NCBI GenBank assembly: GCA_002507565.1
Contig: MOXJ01000029.1
Span: forward strand, 1 to 34,144
Direction of reading: 5' to 3'
Length of the DNA: 34,144 nucleotides
Source: Candidatus Reconcilbacillus cellulovorans
GTDB taxonomy: Bacteria; Bacillota; Bacilli; Paenibacillales; Reconciliibacillaceae
Numbering within the stretch: the first letter of the stretch is position 1; every line of letters starts with the position of its first letter. Positions 6,906 to 17,533 of the stretch are shown here, one piece after another. Made by a program: the position numbers and the translations under genes. The notes under the pieces are model-generated. The model ran no database searches. It had not been told where the DNA came from and was given only the letters and a program-made list of their open reading frames with translations.

Positions 6906-8837
6906 TCATTGTAGCGTTTCCCGGGATAGGAAGCAAATCGCCGCGCTCCGGTCCGTCCCGAACTGATTTTCGAACATTCGGCGATAGAAGCCGCCCTGCT
7001 GCATCAGCGACTCGTGCGTTCCCCACTCGACGATCCGACCGCCGTCGATCACCAAAATCATATCCGCGTCTCGGATCGTGTTGAGGCGATGGGCGATGAT
7101 GAAACACGTCCGTCCTTCCATCAGATTGCGCAACGCCCGTTGGATGTGCCGCTCCGTTCTCGTGTCGACGTTGCTAGTCGCCTCGTCCAAAATCAGAATC
7201 GGCGGGTCGGCCAAAATCACCCTTGCGATCGCCAACAGCTGCCGTTCGCCCTGACTCAAATTCCCGCCGTTTTCGGACAGCATCGTGTCGTATCCGCGCG
7301 GCAGCCGCTCAATGAACGAGTCTGCGCAGGCGAGCGCGGCAGCCCGTCGCACTTCGGCATCCGTGGCGTCCGGCTTGCCGTACCGGATGTTGTCTCGCAC
7401 CGTCCCCGCGAACAGGTACGTATCCTGCAGCACGACGCCGAAACACCGGCGCAGACTGTCCCGCGTGTACGACCGAATGTCGCACCCGTCGATCAGAATC
7501 CGCCCGCCGGTTGCGTCGTAAAACCGCATCAACAATTGGACGATCGTCGTCTTCCCCGCACCGGTCGGTCCGACCAGAGCCGTCCGCGTACCCGCCGCCG
7601 CCCGGAAATGAACGTCGCGCAACACCGGCACCTCGGGACGATAGCCGAAAGAGACGTTTTCGAACACGACTTCTCCGCGCGGCCGTTTCAACTCGACGGC
7701 GTCAGGCGGATCGGCCGATTCTTCGCGCTCGTCGAGCGTTTCGAACACCCGTTCCGCCCCGGCCACACCTGCCAGAAGCAGGTTGTACAAGTTCGCCAGA
7801 TCGTTGAGCGGCCGCACGAACTGCCTGGAGTAAACCAGAAACGCGGCGATCAAGCCGGCCGTCGCCTGTCCACGAACTGCGAGCCAACCGCCGACGACGG
7901 CGACGACGGCGAAACCGAAATTGCCGATCACGCCGAGAAACGGCATCAACAGACCGGACCAGATTTGCGCCTTCACGCCGACCTCGTAAAGATCGCCGTT
8001 GGCCCGATCGAATTCAGCGATCACGCGCTCTTCGCGGTTGAACGTCCGGACGACTTCCAATCCGGAAATCGACTCCTCGATCCGACCATTAAGCTCGCCG
8101 AGCTTGGCCTGCTGCTGGCGGAAAAGCTCGGACGTCCGCCGCGTCACGAACCGGACGAGTCCGATCACGAGCGGAACCGTCGTCAGCGTCGCCAGCGTCA
8201 GCGGCCAGCTCAACGTCAGCATCATCACCAGTGAACCGGCGACGGCGACGCAGCCGGACAACAGCTGGACCGTCGCTTGGGAAACGGTATTGCTGACGTT
8301 GTCGAGATCGTTCGTCAGCCGGCTCATCAGTTCACCGTGCGGCCGCGAATCGAAATAAGCGAGCGGCAGCCGCCGCAATTTACCGAACATCGCACGCCGC
8401 AACCGTTCGACGACGCTTTGCGCGACGCCGGCCGACAGCCACCCTTGCGCGACGCCAGCCAGCGCACCCCCCGCATAGGCGGCGGCCAACGCCGCCGTCG
8501 CGGTTTCGAGCGCGCCCCAATCGACCGTTTGACCTCTCGAAAGCGCGTCGACTGCCTTGCCGATCCAATAAGGCGTAAAAAACACGATCGCCGCATCGAG
8601 CAGCACAAAGCCGAACACAACCGCAAGCAGCACACGCTCTCCCTCAAAACAGCGCCACAGCCGAAACAGCGTTTCTCGCAACCGTTTCGGCCTGGTCGTC
8701 CGAGCGGCGCCATGCCCGAATCCGCCCATCGGCCGGCCGTGTCCCGGCGGCATCGGAAAACCGGGCCGCCGGTCTTCCCGCCGCTTCTCGGACTCCGCAG
8801 CCGCCGCGCGCACCGAGACGGCTCCCTCGTCAGACAT
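6906..8837 (-). CDS. ABC exporter half-transporter, catalytically canonical subunit
   Basis: This 643-residue protein has a charged Gly/Pro-rich N-terminal tail of about 50 residues, a six-helix exporter membrane domain (about 65-345) and an ATPase domain. The domain has Walker A GPTGAGKT (423-430), the signature LSQGE (527-531), Walker B ending in D551-E552, and the switch histidine in IIAHR (H583), so it should hydrolyse ATP. It pairs with the upstream gene as a heterodimeric multidrug or lipid-type exporter like Bacillus YheI/YheH (BmrCD). The ATG at 8837 lies inside the last codons of the upstream gene (8-base overlap) with GGGAG upstream, so expression is coupled. The substrate cannot be read from sequence. 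Confidence 0.9.
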   Translation of the reverse strand: MSDEGAVSVRAAAAESEKRREDRRPGFPMPPGHGRPMGGFGHGAARTTRPKRLRETLFRLWRCFEGERVLLAVVFGFVLLDAAIVFFTPYWIGKAVDALSRGQTVDWGALETATAALAAAYAGGALAGVAQGWLSAGVAQSVVERLRRAMFGKLRRLPLAYFDSRPHGELMSRLTNDLDNVSNTVSQATVQLLSGCVAVAGSLVMMLTLSWPLTLATLTTVPLVIGLVRFVTRRTSELFRQQQAKLGELNGRIEESISGLEVVRTFNREERVIAEFDRANGDLYEVGVKAQIWSGLLMPFLGVIGNFGFAVVAVVGGWLAVRGQATAGLIAAFLVYSRQFVRPLNDLANLYNLLLAGVAGAERVFETLDEREESADPPDAVELKRPRGEVVFENVSFGYRPEVPVLRDVHFRAAAGTRTALVGPTGAGKTTIVQLLMRFYDATGGRILIDGCDIRSYTRDSLRRCFGVVLQDTYLFAGTVRDNIRYGKPDATDAEVRRAAALACADSFIERLPRGYDTMLSENGGNLSQGERQLLAIARVILADPPILILDEATSNVDTRTERHIQRALRNLMEGRTCFIIAHRLNTIRDADMILVIDGGRIVEWGTHESLMQQGGFYRRMFENQFGTDRSAAICFLSRETLQ

Positions 8838-10566
8838 CGACCGCCATCTCCCTTCCCGTCTGCGATTCCCACATCTCCCGATAAACCCTGCACGTCGAAA
8901 GGAGTACTTCGTGCTTTCCGACGCCGACGACTTCGCCGCGGTCCAGCACGACGATTTTGTCAGCATGCACGACCGACGAAATGCGTTGTGCGACGATCAG
9001 GCTCGTCACACCGCGGCATACCTCTTTCAGGCTCGCGCGAATTTTGGCTTCAGTGACGGCGTCGACGGCGCTCGTGCAGTCGTCGAAAATCAAAATATCC
9101 GCCTTGCGTACAAGCGCGCGGGCGATGGCCAGCCGCTGCTTCTGACCGCCGGAAAGATTGACGCCGCGTTGCCCCACGACCGCGCCGTATCGTTCCGGCA
9201 ACGCCGCGACGAACGCATGCGCCTGCGCCGAACGCGCGGCGATCTCCGCCTCTTCTTCCGTCGCGTCCGGACGCCCCATGCGGATGTTGTCGAGAATCGT
9301 GCCGGAAAACAGCACGGTTTTCTGGGGCACAAACGCGATTTTTTCCCGCAGGGCGGCCGGATCGAGCCGCCGGACGTCGACCCCGCCGACGCGCACCGTG
9401 CCCGACGTCGCGTCGTACAGCCGAGGAATCAGCGACACGAGCGTGCTTTTTCCCGAGCCAGTCGGCCCGACGATGCCGACAGTTTCTCCCGGCAGACAGG
9501 AAAACGTTACGTTCCGAATAGCCGGAGGCCCGCCCGGGCCTTCATAGGAAAAACTGACGTTTTCGAAATCGATCCGTCCTCGCAAACCCATCTTGTCCGG
9601 CACGGGCTCCGTCCCGACGACGTCTTCTTCCGCCGCAAGAACTTCCCCGATACGGACCGCCGACGCCTTGGCCCGCACGAACATCGCGAACACCATAAAC
9701 AGCGTCATCAGCGCAAACAGGATTTGTGTCATATACTGGACAAAAGCGATCGTCTCGCCCGGCCGCACGCTACCGTCCTCCACTCCCGCCCCGCTGATCC
9801 AGAGCACCGCGACGATGCCGAACTGAACCGTCAAAACGACGGCGGGATGAAACAGCGCAGCCGTCCGCGCCGCCGCTACGGCCGCACGCCGATAGCCGGC
9901 GTTGACTTCCGCAAATTTCCGTTCCTCCTCGTCGTGCCGCCCGAACGCCCGCACGACGCGTACGCCTCCCAAATATTCCCGTACCGCCGCACCCACGCGG
10001 TCGAGCGCTTCCTGGACGCGGGCAAACCGCGGAAACCCGATTTTCATCGACAGCGCGATCAGCGCCAATACGATGGGAACAACGGCAAACACCACGAGCG
10101 ACAGGCGCGGATTGAGCCGGATAGCCATGATAACGCTTCCGATGCATAAAAGCGGACCTTTCGTAAAAATCCGCATCAGGCCGTTGACGAACATCTGCAG
10201 CTGAGAAACGTCGTTCGTCAACCGCGTCACGAGCGAGGCCCGATCGAAGCGGTTCAGTTCCGACAGCGGCAACCGAACGATTTTCCGAAACAAATCCGCG
10301 CGCAACTCGGTACCGAACGCCTGCGACACGCGGCTCGATACAACATTTCGCACGGACGCCGCCAACGCGCCGGCCGCCGTCACGATCAACATCCAGCCGC
10401 CGATCCGAAGCACGCTGCCCATGTCACCGCGGGCGACGCCGACATCGACCATGTGCGCCAGCAGCGTCGGCTGAGCCAAATCTACAAGCGCTTCCAGCAT
10501 GACGAACGCGACCGACACCGCGAATCCGACACCATACTTGCGGACATATTTGCGGAGAAAGGCCAC
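8830..10566 (-). CDS. ABC exporter half-transporter, degenerate-site subunit
   Basis: This 578-residue protein has six membrane helices (about residues 10-300) and an ATPase domain with Walker A GPTGSGKS (367-374) and a perfect signature LSGGQ (471-475). The Walker B catalytic glutamate is aspartate (D495-D496) and the switch histidine is glutamine (IVAQR, Q527). Such changes are characteristic of one partner in heterodimeric exporters, where one of the two nucleotide sites no longer hydrolyses ATP. The start is GTG at 10566 with AAAGGAGGG eight bases upstream. A promoter fits at 10590-10619. It overlaps its partner gene by eight bases. Confidence 0.9.
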   Translation of the reverse strand: MAFLRKYVRKYGVGFAVSVAFVMLEALVDLAQPTLLAHMVDVGVARGDMGSVLRIGGWMLIVTAAGALAASVRNVVSSRVSQAFGTELRADLFRKIVRLPLSELNRFDRASLVTRLTNDVSQLQMFVNGLMRIFTKGPLLCIGSVIMAIRLNPRLSLVVFAVVPIVLALIALSMKIGFPRFARVQEALDRVGAAVREYLGGVRVVRAFGRHDEEERKFAEVNAGYRRAAVAAARTAALFHPAVVLTVQFGIVAVLWISGAGVEDGSVRPGETIAFVQYMTQILFALMTLFMVFAMFVRAKASAVRIGEVLAAEEDVVGTEPVPDKMGLRGRIDFENVSFSYEGPGGPPAIRNVTFSCLPGETVGIVGPTGSGKSTLVSLIPRLYDATSGTVRVGGVDVRRLDPAALREKIAFVPQKTVLFSGTILDNIRMGRPDATEEEAEIAARSAQAHAFVAALPERYGAVVGQRGVNLSGGQKQRLAIARALVRKADILIFDDCTSAVDAVTEAKIRASLKEVCRGVTSLIVAQRISSVVHADKIVVLDRGEVVGVGKHEVLLSTCRVYREMWESQTGREMAVDV

Positions 10567-10589
10567 CGACGATTCCCTCCTTTCCCTCC

Positions 10590-10619
10590 ATCATAACGCG
10601 CCGTCCGCCTTACATCCAA
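10590..10619 (-). promoter_or_regulatory. Candidate sigma-A promoter of the ABC exporter operon
   Basis: On the minus strand TTGGAT (10619-10614) and TATGAT (10595-10590) are 18 bases apart. The -10 is about 20 bases upstream of the GTG start, so the leader would be short. Confidence 0.5.
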
Positions 10620-10662
10620 GCGCCGTCCGGCCCGTTTTGCGGCCGTTTAGGGCGGTCTTCCG

Positions 10663-11580
10663 ATGAATGCCGACGCTCCAGTCGAACGGCAGGCCGAAGG
10701 CGTCACCTTTTTCTTTTTTCGGGAATACGTTTGGCATAGAGTTTCCGACCGGGAGGGCGAACCGTTCGTGAAGGTCCGACTGCTGCGCTGTCCCGGCGAC
10801 AAATGGATCAAACATCTTGCGTTGGCGTCTGATCCACGTCTTTTTCCTTATTTGCCGGAGACCGACCTATTTTCCATTGAGGCGTTTCTTCGTTTTATGG
10901 AAAAGTATTCGGCAGTGTTCGTTAAACCCGTGCTCGGAGGCGGGGGCCGCGGCGTCATCCGCGCCGAGCGGTCGACCGAAGGCGGCGGTTGCCTGCTGCG
11001 CACCCCCCAAGGCGACATGCCGTTTCCCGACGAGCACAACGCCGCCCTCTGGCTGAAGACGAAATCGAGGGGCCGACGGTATCTCGTCCAGCAGGCCGTC
11101 GATCTTCTCCGGTGGCGCGACCGGCCGATCGACATTCGGGTCTTGCTGCATTTCGACTCGCCCGAACATTCCTCTGCAGCAAAGAAACGGTGGCGTGTGC
11201 TCGGCATGATCGGCAAAATCGCCGCCCCGGGCGCATACGTGACCAACCGTCGTCGCGGCGGACGTGCAGTACCGCTTTTCCGCGTCTTGAAGGTGACCGG
11301 TGTCGCGGCCTCGGAACTCGAAGTGGCCGAATGGGAACGTCGCCTTGCAGCATTTTCGCTGCTCGTCGCCGAAACGCTGAAGCTGCGGTTTCCACGCATT
11401 GAGGAGCTTGGGCTGGACATCGCGGTCGATACGACTCGGCGCATCTGGCTGCTCGAGGCCAACACACGCCCGCGGTTCCAGCTGTTCCGACACCATCCTG
11501 ATCCGCGGTTGTACGCGGCGATATCGGCCGCCACCCGCAAATTGCGGGCCAGACACAGGTCTGATATAATGAGATTGTAA
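10663..11580 (+). CDS. YheC/YheD-family spore-coat-associated ATP-grasp protein
   Basis: This 305-residue protein has the YheC/D arrangement of an ATP-grasp fold. HLALASDPRLFPYLPET comes near residue 50. The nucleotide-binding segment VFVKPVLGGGGRGV is around residues 85-98, YLVQQAVDLLRWRDRPIDIRVL at 145-165, and the metal-binding end GLDIAVDTTRRIWLLEANTRPRF at about 255-280. Bacillus homologues are spore-coat associated, with no assigned substrate. It is shorter than the roughly 350-450 residues of typical members because the N-terminal part is reduced. The ATG at 10663 has only a weak GGGCGG upstream. Its 3' end carries the promoter of the next gene. Confidence 0.8.
   Translation: MNADAPVERQAEGVTFFFFREYVWHRVSDREGEPFVKVRLLRCPGDKWIKHLALASDPRLFPYLPETDLFSIEAFLRFMEKYSAVFVKPVLGGGGRGVIRAERSTEGGGCLLRTPQGDMPFPDEHNAALWLKTKSRGRRYLVQQAVDLLRWRDRPIDIRVLLHFDSPEHSSAAKKRWRVLGMIGKIAAPGAYVTNRRRGGRAVPLFRVLKVTGVAASELEVAEWERRLAAFSLLVAETLKLRFPRIEELGLDIAVDTTRRIWLLEANTRPRFQLFRHHPDPRLYAAISAATRKLRARHRSDIMRL
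11542..11570 (+). promoter_or_regulatory. Sigma-A promoter inside the 3' end of the YheC-like gene
   Basis: TTGCGG (11542-11547) and a perfect TATAAT (11565-11570) are 17 bases apart, 34 bases before the ATG of the coiled-coil gene. That gene can therefore be expressed independently. Confidence 0.75.
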
Positions 11581-11603
11581 CTTTTTTCAAAGGACGTGAA
11601 CCG

Positions 11604-12041
11604 ATGACCCCGGCGATCGCAGAAAGGCTTGATCGTCTGGAGCAGAAGGTCGACCGGCTTTCGGACATGACGGTGCAGCTGATCGGCATCGTCAAGGCGA
11701 CGAACGAGAAAGTGTCCGCCCTAACCGAAAGGGTCGACCGGCTCGAACAGAAGGTCGACCAGTTGGAGGCGCGGGTCGACCGGCTCGAACAGAAGATCGA
11801 CCAGTTGGAAGCGCGCGTCGACCGAATCGAACAGAAGGTCGACCAGTTGGAAGCGCGCGTCGACCGGCTCGAACAAAAAGTCGACCGTCAGCAACAACAG
11901 CTCGACCGGCTCGTCGAAGACGTAACACAGTTGCGCCGTGAAATGCGCGACGAACTGAAAACGCTTTTCGTTCGCACGGATCTGCACGGCGCAAAAATCA
12001 CCCGGCTCGAAGAGCAGGTGCATTTGCTGAAATCTTCGTGA
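11604..12041 (+). CDS. Small coiled-coil repeat protein of unknown function
   Basis: The protein has 145 residues and is almost wholly helical coiled coil. The core is a 14-residue unit of the form RVDRLEQKVDQLEA (two heptads, hydrophobic V/L/I at a and d positions), present as three full copies and one diverged copy at about residues 44-100. Flanking segments continue the heptads (ERLDRLEQKVDRLSDM before; QLDRLVEDVTQLRREM after). There is no signal peptide, membrane segment or cysteine. Proteins of this shape include scaffolds, but nothing assigns a role. AAAGGACGTG precedes the ATG. It may be an independent unit or the second gene after the YheC-like protein. Confidence 0.75.
   Translation: MTPAIAERLDRLEQKVDRLSDMTVQLIGIVKATNEKVSALTERVDRLEQKVDQLEARVDRLEQKIDQLEARVDRIEQKVDQLEARVDRLEQKVDRQQQQLDRLVEDVTQLRREMRDELKTLFVRTDLHGAKITRLEEQVHLLKSS
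11733..11900 (+). repeat. 42-bp tandem repeat within the coiled-coil gene
   Basis: Units start at 11733, 11775, 11817 and 11859, each beginning GTCGACCG. The first three are nearly identical; the fourth diverges in its second half. The period is in frame (14 codons), so copy number could vary without breaking the gene. Confidence 0.9.
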
Positions 12042-12068
12042 AGCCGCAGTTCAGCCGCGCGAGTTCAC

Positions 12069-12097
12069 TTGCAAGATGTTGCGAGACGATGTATGCT
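12069..12097 (+). promoter_or_regulatory. Candidate promoter of the thiC transcript
   Basis: TTGCAA (12069-12074) and TATGCT (12092-12097) are 17 bases apart, about 50 bases upstream of the TPP aptamer. Confidence 0.55.
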
Positions 12098-12150
12098 GAA
12101 GTCGACAACGATCGCAGGCACTGATCGTACATATTCGTTGTTCATATTCA

Positions 12151-14245
<2,095 letters not shown>

Positions 14246-14249
14246 AAAC

Positions 14250-14283
14250 GCGGCCCGCCCCGGTCGCGACCGGGGCGGGCCGC
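14250..14283. terminator. Bidirectional terminator, perfect 17-bp palindrome
   Basis: All 34 bases form a perfect inverted repeat of GCGGCCCGCCCCGGTCG with its complement, between the convergent thiC and sodC genes. TTTAT follows on the plus strand and GTTTTTA on the minus strand, so it probably ends both transcripts. Confidence 0.85.
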
Positions 14284-14288
14284 TTTAT

Positions 14289-14816
14289 CTACCGGATTTC
14301 GCCGCAAACGACGCGGGCGCCCGAATTTCCTGTCGGATCGGTGCGCTGGTCGTCGCGTTTTTCGTGAATGACGAGCGCCGTGTCGCCGGGGCGAAGCAGC
14401 GAATTCGGCCTGCCGCGCTCCAACGTCACGCGCGGCGTAAAGAAGATCGCTTCCGCCCGCCCGTCCGGCCCGACGACGAGGTTCGGCAAATCGCCGGCAT
14501 GCGGCCCTTCCGGGTTCAAAAGGCCGTGTTTTTTTCCGAACGGGTTGAAATGTCCGCCGGCGCTCGTGAAGTCGGGCGGTTTGCATACCCCGCGCTCGTG
14601 GAAATGGATACCGTGCTCGCCGGGCGTAAGCCCGCGGACGGACAACCGGATGCGCACGCCGCCGTTCTCCGCGGCGAGCGCCGCCGTGCCGACCGGCTCG
14701 CCTTTGGCGTCGATCAGCCGCACGACCACGGTGTCCGACGCCGCCGGAGCCGCGCCTCCAGGTGCGGCCGTTGCCGCGGCGACCGCCAGCGCGGCGCTGA
14801 GGATTGTCGAACGCAT
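14289..14816 (-). CDS. sodC: Secreted Cu/Zn superoxide dismutase
   Basis: SodC converts superoxide to oxygen and peroxide outside the cytoplasmic membrane. The 175-residue protein has an Ala-rich signal peptide (about residues 1-26) without a lipobox cysteine. It has copper and zinc ligands in GIHFHE (H71, H73), GGHFNP (H89), H97, H106, D109 and H151, the disulfide pair C78 and C171, and the substrate-guiding arginine R168 in SGARVVCG. It starts 21 bases after the pepA stop, and its AAGGAG site is 14 bases from the ATG, which is long. It is the last gene of the apparent sigI operon before the palindromic terminator. Confidence 0.93.
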   Translation of the reverse strand: MRSTILSAALAVAAATAAPGGAAPAASDTVVVRLIDAKGEPVGTAALAAENGGVRIRLSVRGLTPGEHGIHFHERGVCKPPDFTSAGGHFNPFGKKHGLLNPEGPHAGDLPNLVVGPDGRAEAIFFTPRVTLERGRPNSLLRPGDTALVIHEKRDDQRTDPTGNSGARVVCGEIR

Positions 14817-14837
14817 CGGCCGGAATCGCTCTCCTTT

Positions 14838-16505
14838 TTATTCAAAAGTGTTTCCTCCAAGCCCCTCCGCAATGCGTTCCAAATAATACAAAATCGTTCG
14901 CACCGCCGCGCCCGTCGCCCGCTCCGGCTCCGTGCCGCACCGCTTTCGCAGCCAAAACGTGCCGCCGATGTCGAGATGAATCCACGGCGTGCTTTCCGCG
15001 AACATGCCGACGAACAACGCCGCCGTAATCGCGCCGGCCCACTTCGACGGATTCCCCAAGTTGCGGACATCGGCGACGTCGCTTTTGACCCAGTCGAGAT
15101 ACTCGTCGAAGACCGGCATCGGCCACATCCGTTCGCCGCTCAGCCGCGCCGATTCGAGAAAGTGTTCGAGGAACGCCGCATCGTTGGACGTGACGGGCGT
15201 CGCGACGCCGCCGAACGTCGCCAACGCAGAACCGGTCAACGTCGACACTTCGATCAGCCGACCGGCGCCGAGTTCACGTGCATAAGCGACGGCATCGGCC
15301 AAGATGATCCGCCCCTCGGCATCCGTGTTTGCCACCTCGACCGTTTTGCCGCTGTAGGTCCGGATGACGTCGCCGGGCCGGAAAGCCGTGCCCGACGGCA
15401 TGTTTTCGACCGCAGGAACGACAGCGACAACATCGATCGGAGGCTTCCATCGCCCGATCGCGCGGCACACCGCCAATACGGCGGCCGCGCCGCCCATGTC
15501 GCCGATCATCTCTTCCATGCCTTCGCACGATTTGATGCAGAGACCGCCGGTGTCGAACACGACGCCCTTGCCGACAAGACCGATCGCTTCCGAGACATGG
15601 ACGTCGTCGGACATCGCGCGGGACGCCCCGCGATATTTCAACGCGATCAGGCGCGGCGGTCGCACGCTGCCGGCACCGACGGCACACACACCGTTCATGC
15701 CGCGCGCGCGCATTTCGCGTTCGTCCAACACTTCGCACTCGAAGCCGTACTCGGCGGCCAACTCAGCCGCTTGTTGCGCCAACTCCGAGGGCCCGAGCCG
15801 GTCTGCCGGCGTATTCGTCAAATCACGTGCGAACGCCGTCGCATCCGCCGTACGCTCCGCCGCTTCCGCCGCACGCTCCAAAGACGGCGGATCCGTCTGG
15901 TTATCGCCGACAAAAAACCGGACGCGGCGGATCGGAAAACGCCCGGCTTCATCGTCGGCTTGCGATCGATACGAAGGCGGGCGATATGCGCCGAGCAACA
16001 GCCCTTCGGCCGCCGCCCGCACCGTCAGCGGCCAGCTCTCCTCCACGCGGCGGGGCGCAAAGAACGGTTCGCGCGCCCCCTTCGCCCCGAACGCCGCGAA
16101 CGCCCCGAACGCCCCGCCGTCGTCCACGGTAGCCGCGTACGGCAGCGATACTGCCAAGGCGGCGAGCTTTCGGTCGGCCGCCAACCGCCCCGCTTCCGCC
16201 AACGCGGTCCGGACATCGCGTGTCGTCGTCCGCCGGCCGTCCCGCCCGTCGCCGAAACCGCAGACGATGAGGTATGGAACCGGCAACCGGCCGTGCGTCG
16301 GCCAACACTCGACGCGGCCTTTCGCTTCGAGGCGGACGCCGCGCGATCGCGCCTCCGCGACCGATGACCGAATCTCTTCGGGCAGCGACGCCGCCCATTC
16401 GTCAGAATCGCCAAATGCCGGGACGACCCACGCGTCCCATTCTTCACCCGGCAGTTCTCCCTCACGCGCAAACGACCACTCCACCGATTCCGTCACAACG
16501 CTCAC
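14838..16505 (-). CDS. pepA: Leucyl aminopeptidase (M17 family)
   Basis: This M17 metalloaminopeptidase has 555 residues from the GTG at 16505. All active-site residues are present: K313 in VGKG, D318 in FDTGG, K325, D336 in GDMGG, and D395, E397 and R399 in NTDAEGR, giving the two-metal centre and catalytic lysine and arginine. The N-terminal half is poorly conserved, as usual for the family, and contains an Ala/Gly/Phe-rich stretch near 130-143. The GTG overlaps the TGA of the upstream aldo/keto reductase in GTGA and has only a GGTGG-like site, suggesting coupled translation. An internal GTG three codons later is an alternative start. It probably trims N-terminal residues from peptides in the cytoplasm. 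Confidence 0.92.
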   Translation of the reverse strand: MSVVTESVEWSFAREGELPGEEWDAWVVPAFGDSDEWAASLPEEIRSSVAEARSRGVRLEAKGRVECWPTHGRLPVPYLIVCGFGDGRDGRRTTTRDVRTALAEAGRLAADRKLAALAVSLPYAATVDDGGAFGAFAAFGAKGAREPFFAPRRVEESWPLTVRAAAEGLLLGAYRPPSYRSQADDEAGRFPIRRVRFFVGDNQTDPPSLERAAEAAERTADATAFARDLTNTPADRLGPSELAQQAAELAAEYGFECEVLDEREMRARGMNGVCAVGAGSVRPPRLIALKYRGASRAMSDDVHVSEAIGLVGKGVVFDTGGLCIKSCEGMEEMIGDMGGAAAVLAVCRAIGRWKPPIDVVAVVPAVENMPSGTAFRPGDVIRTYSGKTVEVANTDAEGRIILADAVAYARELGAGRLIEVSTLTGSALATFGGVATPVTSNDAAFLEHFLESARLSGERMWPMPVFDEYLDWVKSDVADVRNLGNPSKWAGAITAALFVGMFAESTPWIHLDIGGTFWLRKRCGTEPERATGAAVRTILYYLERIAEGLGGNTFE

Positions 16506-17533
16506 CCCACCGACACGAATCCCGCCGACGCGCGGACGATTTGCCGGATCGGCAGCCGGTACGGACACAGCGGTTCGCACAGCGGCGCCGTCCTGCAAGG
16601 TTCATGCGTCTCGCACATCGCGATTTTATCGGATTGTTGCCGATAAAACCCGATTCCATTCGGAAGAAGGCCTAATCGTTCTCGAGAAATGCTAGAAATC
16701 ATGATGTCGGGAATCTTGATGCCGACCGGACAGGAACAGTAATTGCACCGGCGGCAGCCGTGCGCTCCCAGTTCCTCGGCCAGAGCGTCCAGTTCGCGCC
16801 GTTCGCTTTCGTCTACGGGACGCTCGACGGCTTTTACGTTGAATTCGACTTCTTCGACGCTTTTCATTCCAGAAATGACGACGTGTACGTCCTGCGCCGC
16901 CGCATACCAGAGCGCGAGTTCCGCCGGCTTGACGAACCCGCCGGACAACGGCTTCATCGCTACGCGCCCGAGGTTCAGCCTGACGAGCGTCGGCAACAAG
17001 TCGCGTCCGGCAAACGGCTGCACGAGACTCAAATGAAACAGCACCTGGTCGAACAGGCCGGTTTCCGCCCAACGGGCCAGCAATTCGGGGCGATGGCCGG
17101 TAATGCCGATAAACCGCACATATCCTTTTTCTTTCATTTCCAGAGCTGCTTGATAGGCGCCGCCCTCCGACGTCGCCTGACGAAATTCTTCCGGACGATT
17201 GACGTAATGAATCTGCAATAAATCAATATGATCGGTCTTCAGCCGTCGCAAACTCTGTTCGATTTCCGTCTTGGCAGACCGGTAATCGCGCTTGGCCGTC
17301 TTCGTCGCAAGAAAAAATTCATCCCGCCTGTGGGAGATCGCCGCACCGATGATTTCTTCACTGTTGCGGTAGGCGGCGGCCGTGTCAATATAGTTGACGC
17401 CCAAATCGAGCGCGCAGTTCAGCGCGGCCGCCGCCTGCTCGAACGGTACGTCGGGCAGGTTCATCGCTCCGAATCCGAGAAGCGAAACGCGACAGCCGGT
17501 TTTGCCGAACGTCGAATAGCGCAATCGGTTCAT
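16502..17533 (-). CDS. Aldo/keto reductase with C-terminal ferredoxin-like cysteine clusters
   Basis: This 343-residue protein has an AKR barrel with the full catalytic tetrad: D50 and Y55 in DTAAAY, K78 in ATKTAK and H109 in QIHY. A C-terminal extension (from about residue 258) contains two cysteine groups, C260, C263, C266, C268 and C307, C313, C319, C323, each followed by P as in 4Fe-4S ferredoxins. This is the architecture of AKRs annotated with a 4Fe-4S dicluster domain. Substrate is unknown; the iron-sulfur tail suggests electron exchange beyond NADPH. The ATG overlaps the rsgI stop (ATGA, 17533-17530) behind AAAGGGG, so it is translationally coupled to the anti-sigma gene. Confidence 0.85.
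   Translation of the reverse strand: MNRLRYSTFGKTGCRVSLLGFGAMNLPDVPFEQAAAALNCALDLGVNYIDTAAAYRNSEEIIGAAISHRRDEFFLATKTAKRDYRSAKTEIEQSLRRLKTDHIDLLQIHYVNRPEEFRQATSEGGAYQAALEMKEKGYVRFIGITGHRPELLARWAETGLFDQVLFHLSLVQPFAGRDLLPTLVRLNLGRVAMKPLSGGFVKPAELALWYAAAQDVHVVISGMKSVEEVEFNVKAVERPVDESERRELDALAEELGAHGCRRCNYCSCPVGIKIPDIMISSISRERLGLLPNGIGFYRQQSDKIAMCETHEPCRTAPLCEPLCPYRLPIRQIVRASAGFVSVG

Noticed and set aside
11733..11900. CRISPR-like array
   Set aside because: The 42-bp repeats are directly adjacent without spacers, in frame, and encode a coiled coil.
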